Positions 21,901 through 34,224 of a DNA stretch of 64,000 bases are shown here, in pieces; position 1 is the stretch's first letter, and each line of letters opens with the position of its first letter. The stretch is taken from NCBI GenBank assembly GCA_006384855.1, contig VCJN01000559.1, forward strand, positions 1 to 64,000, given 5' to 3'. Made by a program: the position numbers and the translations under genes. Under the pieces are notes generated by a model. The model did not search any database, was not told the DNA's origin, and was given only the letters and a program-made list of their open reading frames with translations. This DNA comes from Tetraselmis striata (lineage: Eukaryota > Chlorophyta > Chlorodendrophyceae > Chlorodendrales > Chlorodendraceae).

Positions 21901-24900
21901 TTACGTAGCATGCCAGGACAGGTCAGCATCCGGGCTGATGTTTATGCAACATGGAAGGTAGGCCTGAGTCGCTGCGGGGCACCGCACCTGTGCGCGCCTG
22001 CGTTCCATAGCCGCCTTCAGCTTATCGTTGCGGACCGTCGCCTGCTGGCTGGGATCCGCGGACGGCGCGGGCTTGTATATCTTGGGCTGCGTTTCGGCGG
22101 CAAGGTGGAGGACAGCTTAGCGGGAGGGACCAGCAACAGGGGAAACAGTTCGCCTGGGATCTTGCTAGGGGATCGCTTGCTCACTGGAAGATATACACGC
22201 CATTGTTCTAGGATCAGTGTCAACATTGGCTGAAGGTATTGTCTCCACTGTGACAGCCTAGAGGATGTGAAACGTGTGAGTGATTTTTGTGGTGGGGATG
22301 GGGGGTACCTTTGCGTGATGCAGTCGCGGATAAGCAATACCGTAGTGCAGCCCAATCTGCAAGCGGTTCTCCCCTTCCTCCAACTGGTGAACACAAAGGG
22401 GGCCCATCTGTCAGGGCCGCCTCCCATCGGTGTGCGCTCCAAGCACCAGCTAACTGAGCACAAGCGCAGGGTAGAAACGACGCAGTGACTTGCAGATACC
22501 GCACCTTTTCTTTGATCTCAGACGGATCCGTGAGAGCCTGGTTGGCCCTGAACAGTGTGCTGCGCTCCTTTCTGATGTATTCTACCTCCTGCGGCATCAA
22601 CAAGTGACACATTAGGGCGGCGATCTAACCAACAACCCGGCGATGCCGCCCCAACGAGTTGCCACGTACATACCGCTGACTTGTAAGGCAGCACGATGTA
22701 AAGGCGCTTAGTTGCCGCAAGCTATCGAAGCAAGACTGCTGTGCGCGAGTGCACATCTCAAGTTTCCGTTCCCCCGAGGATAGTTGCAGACTCTTCCGCC
22801 CCGCCCGGTATACAGCCGGCAAGGCGCCGCTCGGGGAGATAATATTCATCCCTCCCTGGCGGCCAAGGCACGGCAAGTACCTCCTCCCACCACTAACTCT
22901 GCGTTCCTGCCGCGCAATGGACGGGTACCCTGTATTACCCTGATTTGCCGTTAAGCTGGCCGCGAGAGCGCTGCTGCGCTGGGCTGGGCTGGGCTGGGAC
23001 GGGCTGCGCTGGTTTTCTTTCCCGCCGCCATCCATGATGGCACGTCCCAAGCCCCGAGCGCGAAGCAGATCTCACCCGTGAACGTGAAGGCAAATAAATA
23101 CCCCCGCAGGTGTAGCACCACCGCAGAAGAGACGAGCCAATACCTATCTGGCAGACGCAGAAGATGCTAGACTTGCTGCCGCGAGGCTGTCCAGCTGGCT
23201 GTTAGGCGCAAGTGTGTGAGGTAGAGGTTGGCTGATGACGCCGGTGCGGTTCGTTGACACACTCGCATACAGGCGGCGGTGGGATGCCGCCGTCGTGGCG
23301 TTGCCTTTTAGTACTCAGACCGGTTCTGGTAGCGACTAAGGATTAGCGACTAAATGGATCTAAATGGGATAGAGATACAATCATAGTACCCATGCAGTAC
23401 CGACCCAGTGATGTACCGGTGTATTTTTAACGCTCGCGACGTACTGCCATCGGAATATCGGTCGAACAGTTGCCGTAAATCCGTCATTGTCTACACATTC
23501 GAAATGTGAGGGGAAATGCACCGCACATTCCACACAAATAAGCCGGAAACAAATCGAGATGGCACTAAAACTGCAATCTCCCGAGCGTGTATAAACTCAA
23601 ATCAGATAGTCTCATCAGCAACTTCGAGGCGCCAGCCGGCGCAAGGCGGCGGAGAGGCCCGGGCCGCTGGCGTCCTGACGAGTTGTCGAGTCGTCGCTAA
23701 TCGCTCAGGCTGGCACTCCATGACTTTGATATGATTGTGAACTCGTTAAATACTTGCCAGAGAAGGCTACCACTAGAACGGTATTTTCCATGGTACTTTT
23801 CCAAGTCGCTAGTCCTGATCTGGCAAGGGGGTTTTTTTTTGCGAATGGGGCAGAATGGGCGGGTGTATGTGTAGCTTAGTGACTGTTTATTCATATAAGG
23901 AAAACAAATGTAAGACTGGGCGGGTGTTGTCTGGATATTTTCGGTCTAAAACATGAAATTGGAATATTGGCCGGATAATCAGCAATAAATTGAAATACCA
24001 GGTACCTTCAAATTTCTATTCAAAGCCCAATGTTAAATATAAATTCAAATCTGAAAGTCCGCTGTAAAGCTTCCCCGACGGCAGGATTGCCGACGTTTCT
24101 ATTGATGCGCTTGGGCGGTGTGTTGCTATATATATATCTAGTTCTGCTGCTACGCAGAGCTGCCGGTGTATTTAGTTAGAGGTGTGTTGCTGTGTATCTG
24201 GAGCGGCCGCTGTACAGAAATGACAGTATATGTACTAAAAGCTCTTGCGATATTCTCAAGGCCGGTCCAGCAAGTGACTGTGTATTGGTAAGTGGGCTGC
24301 TACATACATATCTAGAGGTGACGCTTCGGCGGTTCTGCGCAGCTGATGGTGCAATGCTTGATTTCTTGCTACATATCTGGTGCGGCTGCCGCGCGAGGTC
24401 GGCGGTGTGCAGAGGCAGAGCTGCATACACAGAGCTGCCGCTGGGCGGACAGACCGGCGGCGTCTTGCTTGGTGTGTTGCGACCTATGCGTTGAGCGGCC
24501 GCCGAAAGGGGCTGAGAGTGAATGGAAATCTGAAGGTGTGCTGCTACACATCTAGACCTGAATGAAGATCTACTGTATGCGGACAGTCAAAAATAGGGGC
24601 TGGTGGCAGAGCAATGCGCCAATGCTTGCCCGGGTTATCGATGTTCATGTATTTGGAGCGGGGCTCACAGGTTTACTGTCAGGCGAGATGTTATCCTGAG
24701 CGGCAGAGGTTAAGCATGGCCGCGTTGGGGCGGTTGGGTGGCAGATGACGTTGCACTGAGGTGAAGAGGTCGCTGCGGGGACGAGGCTTCCTTTTTCTGG
24801 CAACCATTCCTGTAATTCATGAACGGGCATGAATGGGCATGACGTGCCCATCATGGAAATGCTGATTGTCCGAATTGCCGACCCAGGCAAAAAAATGTGC

Positions 24901-25531
24901 CACCCATGCGGTCCGATTCCCCGGTTTTCTGGCAACCTAAGCCGGTTGTTGATTTTACTTCCCAGAACAGCCGGCTACTGAGATTTGCTGACCTCGTGAC
25001 TTCGTGTAAAGCCCCTGGGCTGTGGGCTGTAGGCTGAGGCGTGACACCCCGGCAAACACCATCTGTGCGTATGTACTTGACAAGCGCAGAGGTGATCCCA
25101 GCGAAAGGTCCTAGCGTCCACATCAGATATGGATCTGGCCTACATCAATGCCACACGCAAACCCAGAAGCAGCGCAACTACCTGACTACCCATGCGGTTA
25201 ATGTATGCGCACTTGCACGCAGCGCCACACTACCTGTGCTGTGGGAGAGGCGCTCAGCTTCGATGTACCACAGGTATTGCCAGGAGTAATCCTTAGACAT
25301 AGCCTACCAGGAGTACCGCCAGTAGTCAAATGCCTGATCCAATAACAGGAGTAGTCTACTCCCGGTCTTATGTCTACGAGGTACGCAGCCATTTACCCGT
25401 GGTGCTACACAAATAGGGACGAAACTGTCGCTCAGGTATGTAGGCCTCACCTCCTTGCCCCCCGTCCAGTTTCTCTCTGCGCGGATCAAACGGCGATACA
25501 AGCTCAGGGCTGAGGCTCTGGAGGCGGACAT
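21901..25531 (-). CDS. LYRM1-type LYR-motif protein, four exons with a 2.9-kb intron
   Basis: Predicted exons are 25531-25451, 22588-22505, 22383-22309 and 22086 to 21901 (or spliced at 21988). All junctions are phase 0. Exon 1 encodes MSASRASALSLYRRLIRAER with the LYR tripeptide. Exon 2 reads EVEYIRKERSTLFRANQALT, with the F-R-x-N of the LYR fold, and exon 3 reads RLQIGLHYGIAYPRLHH. The 'IGLHYxIxYPR' end is the signature of LYRM1 among LYR proteins. Unspliced, exon 4 stops at 21903-21901 and the protein is 141 aa, close to LYRM1 length. LYR proteins act in mitochondria as assembly factors or subunits, usually with acyl carrier protein; LYRM1's exact role is not settled. No targeting peptide is visible. 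A longer in-frame start at 25660 is possible but unlikely. Confidence 0.75.
22970..23000. repeat. GGGCT short tandem repeat
   Basis: GCTGGGCTGGGCTGGG-type array inside the long LYR-gene intron. Confidence 0.7.
24115..24560 (+). repeat. Degenerate minisatellite in the long intron
   Basis: At least five diverged units of about 60-110 bp, each containing a variant of TGTGTTGCTACATATCTAGAG followed by a GCGGC(C/T)GC-rich part (for example near 24118, 24183, 24295, 24365, 24472 and 24537). It lies in intron 1 of the LYRM1-type gene. Confidence 0.6.
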
Positions 25532-25894
25532 TCCGGGGCGTGCAGTCTCCTGTGCAGCACGGTCCAATTCCGTCGGTTTGTCCTCTGAGATTTGCGTTCG
25601 TGGCACAGAAGGTCTGTCGCTCCCGATAGTGCGCGTACATCCGTTGTTGGAGGCCGACAACGACGAGGTCGTCGACGAGCGGCGACGTTGCTCGCCCCGT
25701 GGCGGCTAGTATCCTTTATACATACGGGTAATTTTTAACCCGCCATACCTGTAATCCCGAATGAATTAAATGATATATAATAAGGGCTATAGCGACCATG
25801 ACGAATCCTTATTGCTCGCATCGATCGTCGCCGCCTGTCGCGCGCCGGACGAGTCGTCACGACGAGCTACGAGCCACGACGACACTACCACGAG

Positions 25895-26280
25895 TTCAGT
25901 GTAAAATACAGTACCGTAGTCGCCATACATGATTCTGAGCTATCGTCCGTATATCGACTACAGGTAGTCGCCATACAGAAAATACATCATAAAGACATAA
26001 TCCTTATGTATGATGTATTCGCTATATGTTGTATTCAGTCTTGACCGTGGTTTCAGGCTTATGTAGATTTTTACATCAGGGCTTTTAACTTATGCGCACT
26101 ACGAACAGAGCCAACAGCAACTACGAAAGGTTTCAGTCTTATGTCGTCTCTCTTTTGCTGGCAACGTTATGATATTTTTACATCAGTGCGCACTAGCTAC
26201 TTTTTACATTATGCGCACTACGCACATAACTAACATCAAGTTCATGTACATGTCGCGAAAAAAATCACCAATTCGACTCC
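25895..26280. repeat. Jumbled fragments of the retroelement 3' end
   Basis: TTTTACATCAGGGCTTTTAA... at 26068-26125 is an inverted copy of the 3' end at 28215-28280. Short pieces (GGTTTCAGGCTTATGT, TTTCAGTCTTATGT, TGTAAAATACAG) recur nearby. They look like successive truncated insertions of one element. Confidence 0.6.
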
Positions 26281-26289
26281 CGGCTTATC

Positions 26290-28280
26290 GGTTTGGCCGA
26301 CCACTTCCACTCCCACACTGCTACTCGTTTACTGCAAGTTTGCGGCCGTCGTTTCGGCCACCACCTCCGCTCCACGCCTCGGAGCTTGGGTCGCTCTGAG
26401 GGGTATGGCGACACTATTACGTCCTTCCTTGAAGATGCAGACGCCGCCGCATTTTCAACGCTCGCCTGCATATGGGGTGTTAGCCCCGACCTCTTGGATA
26501 CGCCCTCCATGTGCACGCTGTCCCTCCCGGTCCAATTTGGGGGCCTTGGCTTCGGCGATAATGTGGTTATCGCAGATGCCTCCCACATCGGCGCTGCCGC
26601 CCTCGTGGTTGGCCAAGCTGTGACTTTCCTCCGCGCTCAATACGCCACCCTGAGCGACGCCGGCGCGTTCCTTTCCGACCCGTCCGGCGTATCCAGCCCT
26701 CATAGCCTCTACCTTGCTGGGGTGTCCTCGATTCACCAGGCTTTGGCCACCCCAACGTTGGAGCCCGATGCCGGCGCCAACGTCTCGGCGCCGCTGTCGA
26801 GCTTTTCGCTGCTCATACCCGTGTCGTTGACGAGTGTGGAGACGCTGTGCTCGAGGATCTAGCGGGGCCGTTGGCCTCTGCCCTAAAGTTGCTCCCCTCC
26901 AAGCGCTCCCACGTTGCCCGTGGCGGCTGCTCGGCCGATGGGGTTGAGCCGGCGTTTGCGATAGGATGCGCTCAGCGGCCGACCTCCAAGCTATCCCGCA
27001 TTACTCGGACTTCCCCTTGCACTCCATGCGGAAAGTCCAGGAAACCCTGAGCCACCGCATTCTTACGGTCCGCTTCGCAAAGCTTGCTGCGCGTATGCCT
27101 ACAAGCGGCCCTGACAGCAACCGCTTCCGAGGCCGCCTCTTACGCGCTGCGACAGCGTTCTTGGCGACTGATCCTCCAAGTGAGGGTCGCCTTGGTGAAG
27201 TCCGTGAGCGTTCCCCTGAGTACTACGATTTCATGTTCCGCGTTGCCGCTTGCCGCCCATTTGGCCTTTTGGCGGCTCTTGTCCTCTCCCTTGGCGAGCC
27301 ATGCCCTTGTGTTTTTTGCTCATTCTCGGTACAAGGTATGCTGGCCCGTTTTGAGGATGCTGGCGTGGATTTCACTCCTTCAACTTGGGCGGTCGCTCGC
27401 GTAGTACGTTGATCACAGGGCACGTTGCTCTGGGGGCGACTCCAATCACGCCGCACACGACTGGGCGGCACATGGCCTTTCCGACATTTGCCACGACATG
27501 AAATCCGCGCTGGGCGTGGGTGTCCAGATCCTCACGGACCCGTCGGTGCTTGTTTCTCTTCCGAAGGGCAGCGACGGCCGGCCGGCCGATGTTGGGCTTT
27601 TTGGGTATATATGGTGGTATCCGCGGGAATACGGTTGCTGTCGATACCACCATTGCCCCTATCCTCGGTGTGTCAAGCTCGGATCCAACGACTGCATTTA
27701 TTGTAGGCTGCAGAGCGCCACAAAATCCAGAAGTATGACGACGAGGGTGTCCGAAACGCCGCCGGCATGCTTCGCTTTGTTCCTTTCGCCGTTTCCGAGT
27801 TTGGCTCGCTGGCCCCGCACGATGAGGCCTTCTTGGAGCTCGCAAAAGCTAGCCACACACACACTGACCAAAAAAATTGGCCAGCTCTTGTCTGCGTGGC
27901 GCCGCCGTTTCTCCTTGCTCATCAACATGGCGCATGCAGACAACGCACGTTCGTTCTTGGAGGGGTCGCGGCCGCGCGCGCGGCGCGTGATGGTGCTCCT
28001 GCGCCTGCGTCGCGTCGCTCGTCGGCCTGTGTCGCTATGGCCCGGGTCATTGCTTGCAAGCGTCCTCGCCGCGGCTGATACCCTACCCCGCGACAGTGGT
28101 CCCTTTATTTGGTTCCTGGCAGCTTGGCGACTTCGTGGTTCCCTTGGCCCCTCCTTGGTTCTTGGCTCCCTGGCCTCCTGCTCGACCTTGGTTTCAGGCT
28201 TATGTCTCTCTTTCGCTGGCAATCTTTCATAGTTGTTGTTAGTTCTGTTTGTAGTGCGCATTTGTTAAAGCCCTGATGTA
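26290..28280 (+). pseudogene. Decayed reverse-transcriptase element, C-terminal part and 3' end
   Basis: The frame at 26293-26862 has SLPVQFGGLGFGD and ...ADASHIGAAAL, the 'LPxxxGGLG' block that follows the fingers/palm in many non-LTR retroelement polyproteins. Pieces in other frames continue the same C-terminal region: HSMRKVQETLSHRI; GEPCPCVFCSFS; GRPADVGLFG; GNTVAVDTTI; GMLRFVPFAVSEFG; LELAKA. Changes of frame at about 26860, 27400, 27600 and 27740 and stops show it is inactive. The catalytic YxDD part is missing, so the copy is 5'-truncated. The 3' end TTAAAGCCCTGATGTAA is shared with truncated copies at 51790-51963 (inverted) and 26068-26125. LINE-like is the best guess. Confidence 0.65.
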
Positions 28281-30003
28281 ATAAAAATAAAGAGCAAGTT
28301 CATGGCAACGTTTCATAAGGATTACCGGTAGTTGCTTTTGGTTCGTCTTTTTGCAGCGCGCAGAAGTTAAAGGACTGATGTAAAATACAGTTTAGTCTGC
28401 TTCCACCCCGCAGTCGCTGTAGTAGAGGACCTTTCTGATTGCCTTTTATTTTGGTGATTTCCGATATCGCCTTCTGCTGCTAGCTCATGTAATTGTTATG
28501 TAAAATACAGTTCACGTGTACATGTATGTATACGAGGTACCTATCATCGATGACCTGGCCTGCTGATCTGGCCCATCGACACAATACTTCAATAATGTAC
28601 AGAATGTACATTGTTCAGGTTTCGGCCCTTTTAAAATATGCGCAGCTGTAGCTAGGACGAGTACTTACACCGTATTTATCACGGGTACTACGCGAGCGCG
28701 GGCCGTATATAATGTACGAGTGTACGCGGGCGGGGACCTCGTATCCGCGCATCAACGACACAGGTGATGAGGGTACCAGCACGATCCCTTTTTGTAATTC
28801 ACACCAGTACGTACCATCCGCTAGTCCGCGCGCGCGCCGATGACGATAAAGACATTTCAAACGCACTAGCCACGTGTACATGGCGCATGATATTGTGTAG
28901 TTACAGCGACTTTAGGTAAGGGTTTTTAATGGTACTCGTAGCAGCGTATCTAATCCGCGCGCGCCGCATGCCCTGTATCTCCATAATGGCCGTCCTCATC
29001 CGCGCCGCCTCGCGCGCGATGATATGAGCTCAGTAGACGGCGGGGTACGAGTTCGGTACCGGTACGGACCGATCCGCAGGATCAGCGCAGCGGCGCAGCA
29101 CCTTCCATTCCCTGCAGCTGAAACGGTGCGACCTGTACGCGGCGAACTCGGCTGCAAGGGGCACTGCCACCGACAATTTTCCCCGTGTGAAGCCTTCTCA
29201 GGTTGGTGTTGTATGTCGCCTATACCCGGCAGCCCTCGGTTGAACCGAACGCTTTAGGTGAGAAGGCCTGTGCTTCCGGCTCGGGATGCCCGTCCCAGAA
29301 TAGCCACACACAGTTGGAATAGACAACGCTCGCTCGCGCGATACATTTCCGGATCAGGCAGCTCGACCTTACTGTATTTTAGCCCCCTTTCAACACTCTG
29401 GTCTCAGCAGCGCGCCGTTTGCTGGCATCAGCAGTGCGCATCTCCTGCTGAGTGCTGCGCGCAGTACCGTACCCCTAAGCAGAGCCCTGTCAACATGCGA
29501 GACGGCACAGCCCAAACAACACCGGAGCCAGTGCCACCGAACTCCAAATCCTTTCCGTTGCAAAGCCTTACTGATCGTTCCTGCGGCTAGCGCTGTATAG
29601 TCCCTCAGTTGCGCATATGCTGCTAGCTACCCCGGCTAAGGTGCGCTTTAGGATTGTGTTGGGTTTGGCAATAATATACAGCACGTCTTTCCTGCCGCGA
29701 GCCTGTGCCTCTTCCATGTGGTCCCCTCATCAACCCTCTGATGTATCATCCCACAAGGAAGATGCAGTGCCCCCCCTACTCGTGATGGACAGGGTGTATC
29801 GTGTCGAAGTGATAGCGAAGAAAAAATGTTGGGTGTGCCCATGATCTGCCCTCTTGGAGAAGGATACCATGTCATTCCTTTACGAGAGCTCTTACCATGT
29901 CATGCCATGTCTCTGCCGCGCAGGTAGGGAGCTGCTGAGGAGCATCGTACGGAGACAATCCTTAGGCCCTGCAATCCTTTGCGAGCCGCAATCTGATTCT
30001 TTT
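28281..30003. other. Repeat-rich spacer upstream of the villin-headpiece gene
   Basis: Contains TGATGTAAAATACAG at 28376 and a similar string at 28498. It also has repeat F (28438-28480, TTTTATTTTGGTGATTTCCG) shared with 44373-44405, and motif G at 28780-28812. A short open frame at 29494-29589 (MRDGTAQTTPEPVPP) could be an upstream exon of the next gene, but no splice link was established. Confidence 0.5.
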
Positions 30004-32233
30004 ATGGCAGACGGAAAGTCTGGCTTCAAGCGAGCGCTCGCTGTTGACATCGCGAAGCCCACACACCAGGAGGCATCTGAGGTGGAGGACTTCCCATCAC
30101 CTCCCCCACTTTACACACCCACCACAAAGGAACTGGAGGAAACTCTTGACAAAGAGATGGGTGAGCTCCAGCCCTGACCCCGTGCAATCTGTCGTGTTAT
30201 GCCCCGGTAGTGATGAGATACTCTGTTTGCAATCTACCTGACTCTCTGTGCCCTCCCTGCGCACCGATCCCCCTTTCGCGTTTGTCAGCTGACAAGAAGC
30301 CCGCCTTCACGAAGTCTCTCAGCCTCAGCATTGACAGGCCAACAGACAAGGCCGCGGAGGAGAATGAGCCCCCACCGGTAGACCCGATGCCTACACCATC
30401 GCAGAAGGAGATCGAGAACATGTTTGACGAGGAAATGAAGCAAGCCACCCCGGCTGTGCCTGAAAAGGTGAGCTGCGTGGCACTGCTAAGCACCACTTGC
30501 CCTCTCCGAGTTCTGAAGCATGGCACTGTTGGTTCAATCACGTACATACATATGATGTGTATGTATGAACATTGTCTGGGTTTCGGTCAGCGGTAGGCGC
30601 AGGTTAGGATGGCCCAGAGTGTGGGGTTGGGCGGGGCGGGGTCGGGACATGCAACTCGTCACAGCAACTTAGCAACATCTCCTGCGCTTGCAGGAGTGAG
30701 CCGATGCATTGTGAAGACCATCACATCGTGGGCATGTGACGACTTTGCCTCAATCTGCTGAATGGGTTTCCGCCATGTAGCTCGCTTGGATGCCCGGCTT
30801 TGCTCCCACCTGTAGTAGAAGGCTTATGTCAATGGATCCTGCGCCTTGCTTGCATTTATATCGTTCAGTGTGTAATACTTTTTAGTGCACTCGCTATCCT
30901 GGACGATGCACTTGATGCACCGCCTCCTGATCCTCTCTCGCATTCCTGGGGCCGCATGAAGTCGCTGCTGCTGGAACCGTATTGGTGCATGTCATTGCCT
31001 CGAAATAAAATGACGGCGGGATTCATGCGCAGGATGAGCATAGCGCGGACAATGGGCATGAAGGCGGGCTATCAAAGAGTCAAAAGAAGAAGGCCAAGAA
31101 GAAGGCCAAGAAGGCAGAGACTTCCAAGGAGGATGATCCTTCCGAATCTGCCCCTGAGCCCCGCGCGTATGTCCCCGGCTCGCAGTGGGAGCCCGATAAT
31201 GATGATGATGGCGATGATGATGACGACCTTTGTGTTCGCAAGCCATCGGTTGATGTTGCTCCTCCACCTATCACTGAGAAGCCACCTGCTGCTGCGGAGC
31301 CAGATGCACCTGAACACCCGGAACCTCGCGCGTATGTGCCGGGCTCTCAGTGGGAGCCTGAAGACGAGGACGACAGCTTCGAGGTCACGGCTGACCACCT
31401 GAAACCAACTGCAACTTCAGAGCCAGTTGATGAGAGCAGCGGCACAGCAGCGGAGGACAAGTCTGATGCCCCTGCCCCGCTGGCTCCTGATGCTCCTGCC
31501 ACCCCTGCCTCGGCGGATGGCGCAGCAGGAGGGAAGCCAGCGGCAGCTGTGACGCCTTCCCCCAAAAAGGCGGAGCTGAAGCCAGACAGCTTTTTCTTGA
31601 AGTCCAACTCCAGTGCCGCTAGCTCAGCCTCTACTCCAAAGCCGGTCCCGTCCAAGCTGAGCACCGAGATGATTTCAAAGTTTGCAGCTGCCGAGGCTCC
31701 GCAGCCCGTTGCACTGAGTAGGACGCCTTCAGGCAGCACGAAGAAGTGGGCCCCCGTTCCTGCGCCTGTGCCGCGCAAGTCGCTGACTGGGCTTTGGCCC
31801 GAGGCGGAAGAGAAGCACGTGGACGTCCCTCCGATGGACCCGGATGTGCCCGAGCCCACTGATCCTGTTGAGTACAAGAATCTGCTTGCTGGCGACCCCG
31901 GCAGCTGGCCCAAGGGCATCCGGGCGGACAAGCGCGAAAAGTACCTCTCGGATGCGGAGTTCCAAGATGTATTTGGAATGGGCAAGGTGCCTGCCTAGCA
32001 CCATCTGCCTCCCTGATAGGCACTATTGATGCATTCCGCTTCAAGCCGCCACTCATGCCTTCCTGGCGTCACTGGTGACGGGTGACTATGTATTGTTCTG
32101 CTGATGCGCCGGCTCGTGCTTGTATGCGAGTCTGACTATTTCTGTGCTGCAAATGCATTCATCACAGGCCGAATTTTCGAAGCTCAGGCAATGGAAGAAG
32201 AAGGAACTGAAGAAAGCTGTGAAGCTCTTTTAG
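30004..32233 (+). CDS. Villin-headpiece protein with internal repeats, four exons
   Basis: Predicted exons are 30004-30160, 30289-30467, 31033-31986 and 32168-32233, about 451 aa, with phases 1, 0 and 0 all consistent. The C-terminus (KGIRADKREKYLSDAEFQDV, FGMGK, then AEFSKLRQWKKKELKKAVKL and a final F) is a villin headpiece. It has the EKYLSDxEFxxVFGM core and the terminal KKxxLF that binds F-actin; the last intron splits it, as a separate 22-codon exon. Exons 1 and 2 encode two copies of one module: MADGKSGFKRALAVDIAKPT...ELEETLDKEM and ADKKPAFTKSLSLSIDRPTD...EIENMFDEEM. Exon 3 has two copies of EPRAYVPGSQWEP plus a lysine-rich run and a long acidic, alanine/proline/serine-rich middle. There are no gelsolin domains, so this is a headpiece-only actin-binding protein. 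Extra exons between 30468 and 31032 are possible. Confidence 0.8.
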
Positions 32234-32952
32234 TTTCGTTGCACCATCGCTCCGCTGCACGCTGGTTCTGCTGACCGCGTGTTTTTGGAGTGCCATCAAA
32301 CGAGAGGACATTTGTTGCTTTCTTGCAGACGACAACAGGGATACGCTAGACACTGTGGCAGCTGTAGGCATTCGCTGGTTCGCGCAATAGAATAACGGTG
32401 CAGGCTGGTGCGGGTGCGATTGTTTTGATGCCTCCATCCTTTCAACGGGTGTCATCCACCAGGATCACGGCAGCAAGCCTACCATGGCTCATTCCCCAAA
32501 CCGGAACGGCACCACCGCCTACTGCTAAGTAAGAGGCATCCACAAGAGGCTAAGTAAGAGATAACACCCACCTGGTGACTTTCGGGGACCGGGATGATGG
32601 GTAGCACTTCCAACAGCACCGCGTCTCAAATTGCTTTCCTGTGGGTACGGAGATCGACTGCTCAACAGGGAATGCCTTGGATTCATTCCTGTGGTCAGTG
32701 CGGGTTTACAGTTCGACTGATGAACCCTGGGGATAGTACTATCGATTTCATTATTATGTAATCCCGACACCGAGGTGACAATAGTCGCTAATTAAGCGGC
32801 GCTGCAGGCACGTGTACCTGCACCGCCATTTAATATTCATCAGCAGTTGGTCGACCGGATGTATAGTCGCTACCTCTACCCGCGTACCAGCATCAATAGC
32901 GACTAGCACCTGGAAGACACCATTCACCCGCCGCTGCTAAAAAAATTACAAG

Positions 32953-33062
32953 TAGTCGCCAAAGTTCGCCCAGGAACATCGGCCGAAGCCGCCCCAGCAC
33001 TTGACCTCTTGCGCTAAGTGCAGTCGTAGGTCTGGCATAGCCCGTAGACCATCCGCCGCTGC
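32953..33062 (-). repeat. SINE-like repeat B, copy 3 (partial)
   Basis: Shares GTTCGCCC...GGACATCGGCCGAAGCC and CAGTCGTAGGTCTGGCATAG with the neighbouring copy at 33258-33427, same orientation. Missing the tRNA-like end. Confidence 0.7.
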
Positions 33063-33257
33063 TAAACTCGGGAGATGATGATTCTTAATACTCTGGATGC
33101 TGATCTTGGGTACATCTATCACTTTAAGGTTATTATTTATCCAACAAATGATAAAACAAAGGTTTATCCAACATATCGTTCTACGCAAAGACAAGTACAC
33201 ACTGTACAGTACTACGGTTTGAGATTCAATCTCGCTCAAGAGGTTTTGACGCGCGCA

Positions 33258-33427
33258 ATGACGAGGTAAAAGTAAAGTAAAGTTCGCCCCGGGACATCGG
33301 CCGAAGCCGCCGCCCAGCACTTGACCTCGTGCGCCAACTGCAGTCGTAGGTCTGGCATAGCCCATAGACCATTGCCTCATTCGAACCCCGAAGGGCTAAT
33401 GCATCAACCGAGTAAACCCGGGACACA
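33258..33427 (-). repeat. SINE-like repeat B, copy 2
   Basis: Inverse of 524-682: on the minus strand it runs from TGTCCCGGGTTTACTCGG through CTTCGGGGTTCGAATGAGGC to GGGGCGAACTTTACTTTACT. GTTCGAAT resembles Pol III box B. Confidence 0.75.
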
Positions 33428-34224
33428 TGACGAGGTCTTGTATCATTTAAATGGGTAGCGACTACCCTGTACGGTTTTCTCTACTAGGTTTCCTCGTAAA
33501 TGCATTATTGTAATTGGGCGCGTCGTCGTAGCCTGTGAACTCTCAGCCAGCTGTGCCGGGGATCACCGCCAGATCGCCGCTGCTGCGCTATTCCACCGCC
33601 CGCATATACGAGCTGCTCGAAGCGCAGGCAGACTGTAACAGGACTGCAGGAGCTGCACTCGGATGTAGGTAGTCGACCGACAAGTCAAAAGGTGTTGCAA
33701 CATCCACCCCCGCCTCGCAGGTATGAATTTTGTGGGTGGCCCATGAGCGAGCTCTCGAGCACGGGATACAGGCACCGTTTTCTCTGTGAAGCGGCCGAGT
33801 CCCTCCGCTGACGTAAACACATGCAGGATACTACGAGATGCGTGGGGCGACAGCCCTGAATTCTCAGCGGGGAATCCGGCAAGCGCACTCACCAGCCCGA
33901 TCCATACCCGCTGGAGCTTCGGATGGGACACCCGTTCTAGTGCGCAGCCCGTTGACTGCTTTCAACCAGCTCCGTGCAGGAAAGCGCGCCGCACCGACAA
34001 GGTATGATGGAGGACGCAGCACCGACTGCGGCTAGCTGTGTAGTTAGGTATTGCTTGAAATATAAACAACATCAGCAAAAGTGGTGAAAGTTTCATTATC
34101 ACATTCTCTTCCACTCGGGTTTTCCCCCAGCCCCCTCCAATCCCCTTCTATTCCCGCATCCCCCAATGCATCCCTAGCGGCCCTGTATGTCTACTTGCCT
34201 TCCTCTCAATACGGAAGGGATTCG

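Larger units (their letters stand above)
32234..34224. other. Intergenic region with SINE-like repeats
   Basis: Includes the 3' flank of the headpiece gene, repeat B copies (listed separately) and otherwise no recognisable gene. Open frames near 33786-34035 have no domain or splice support. Confidence 0.5.
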
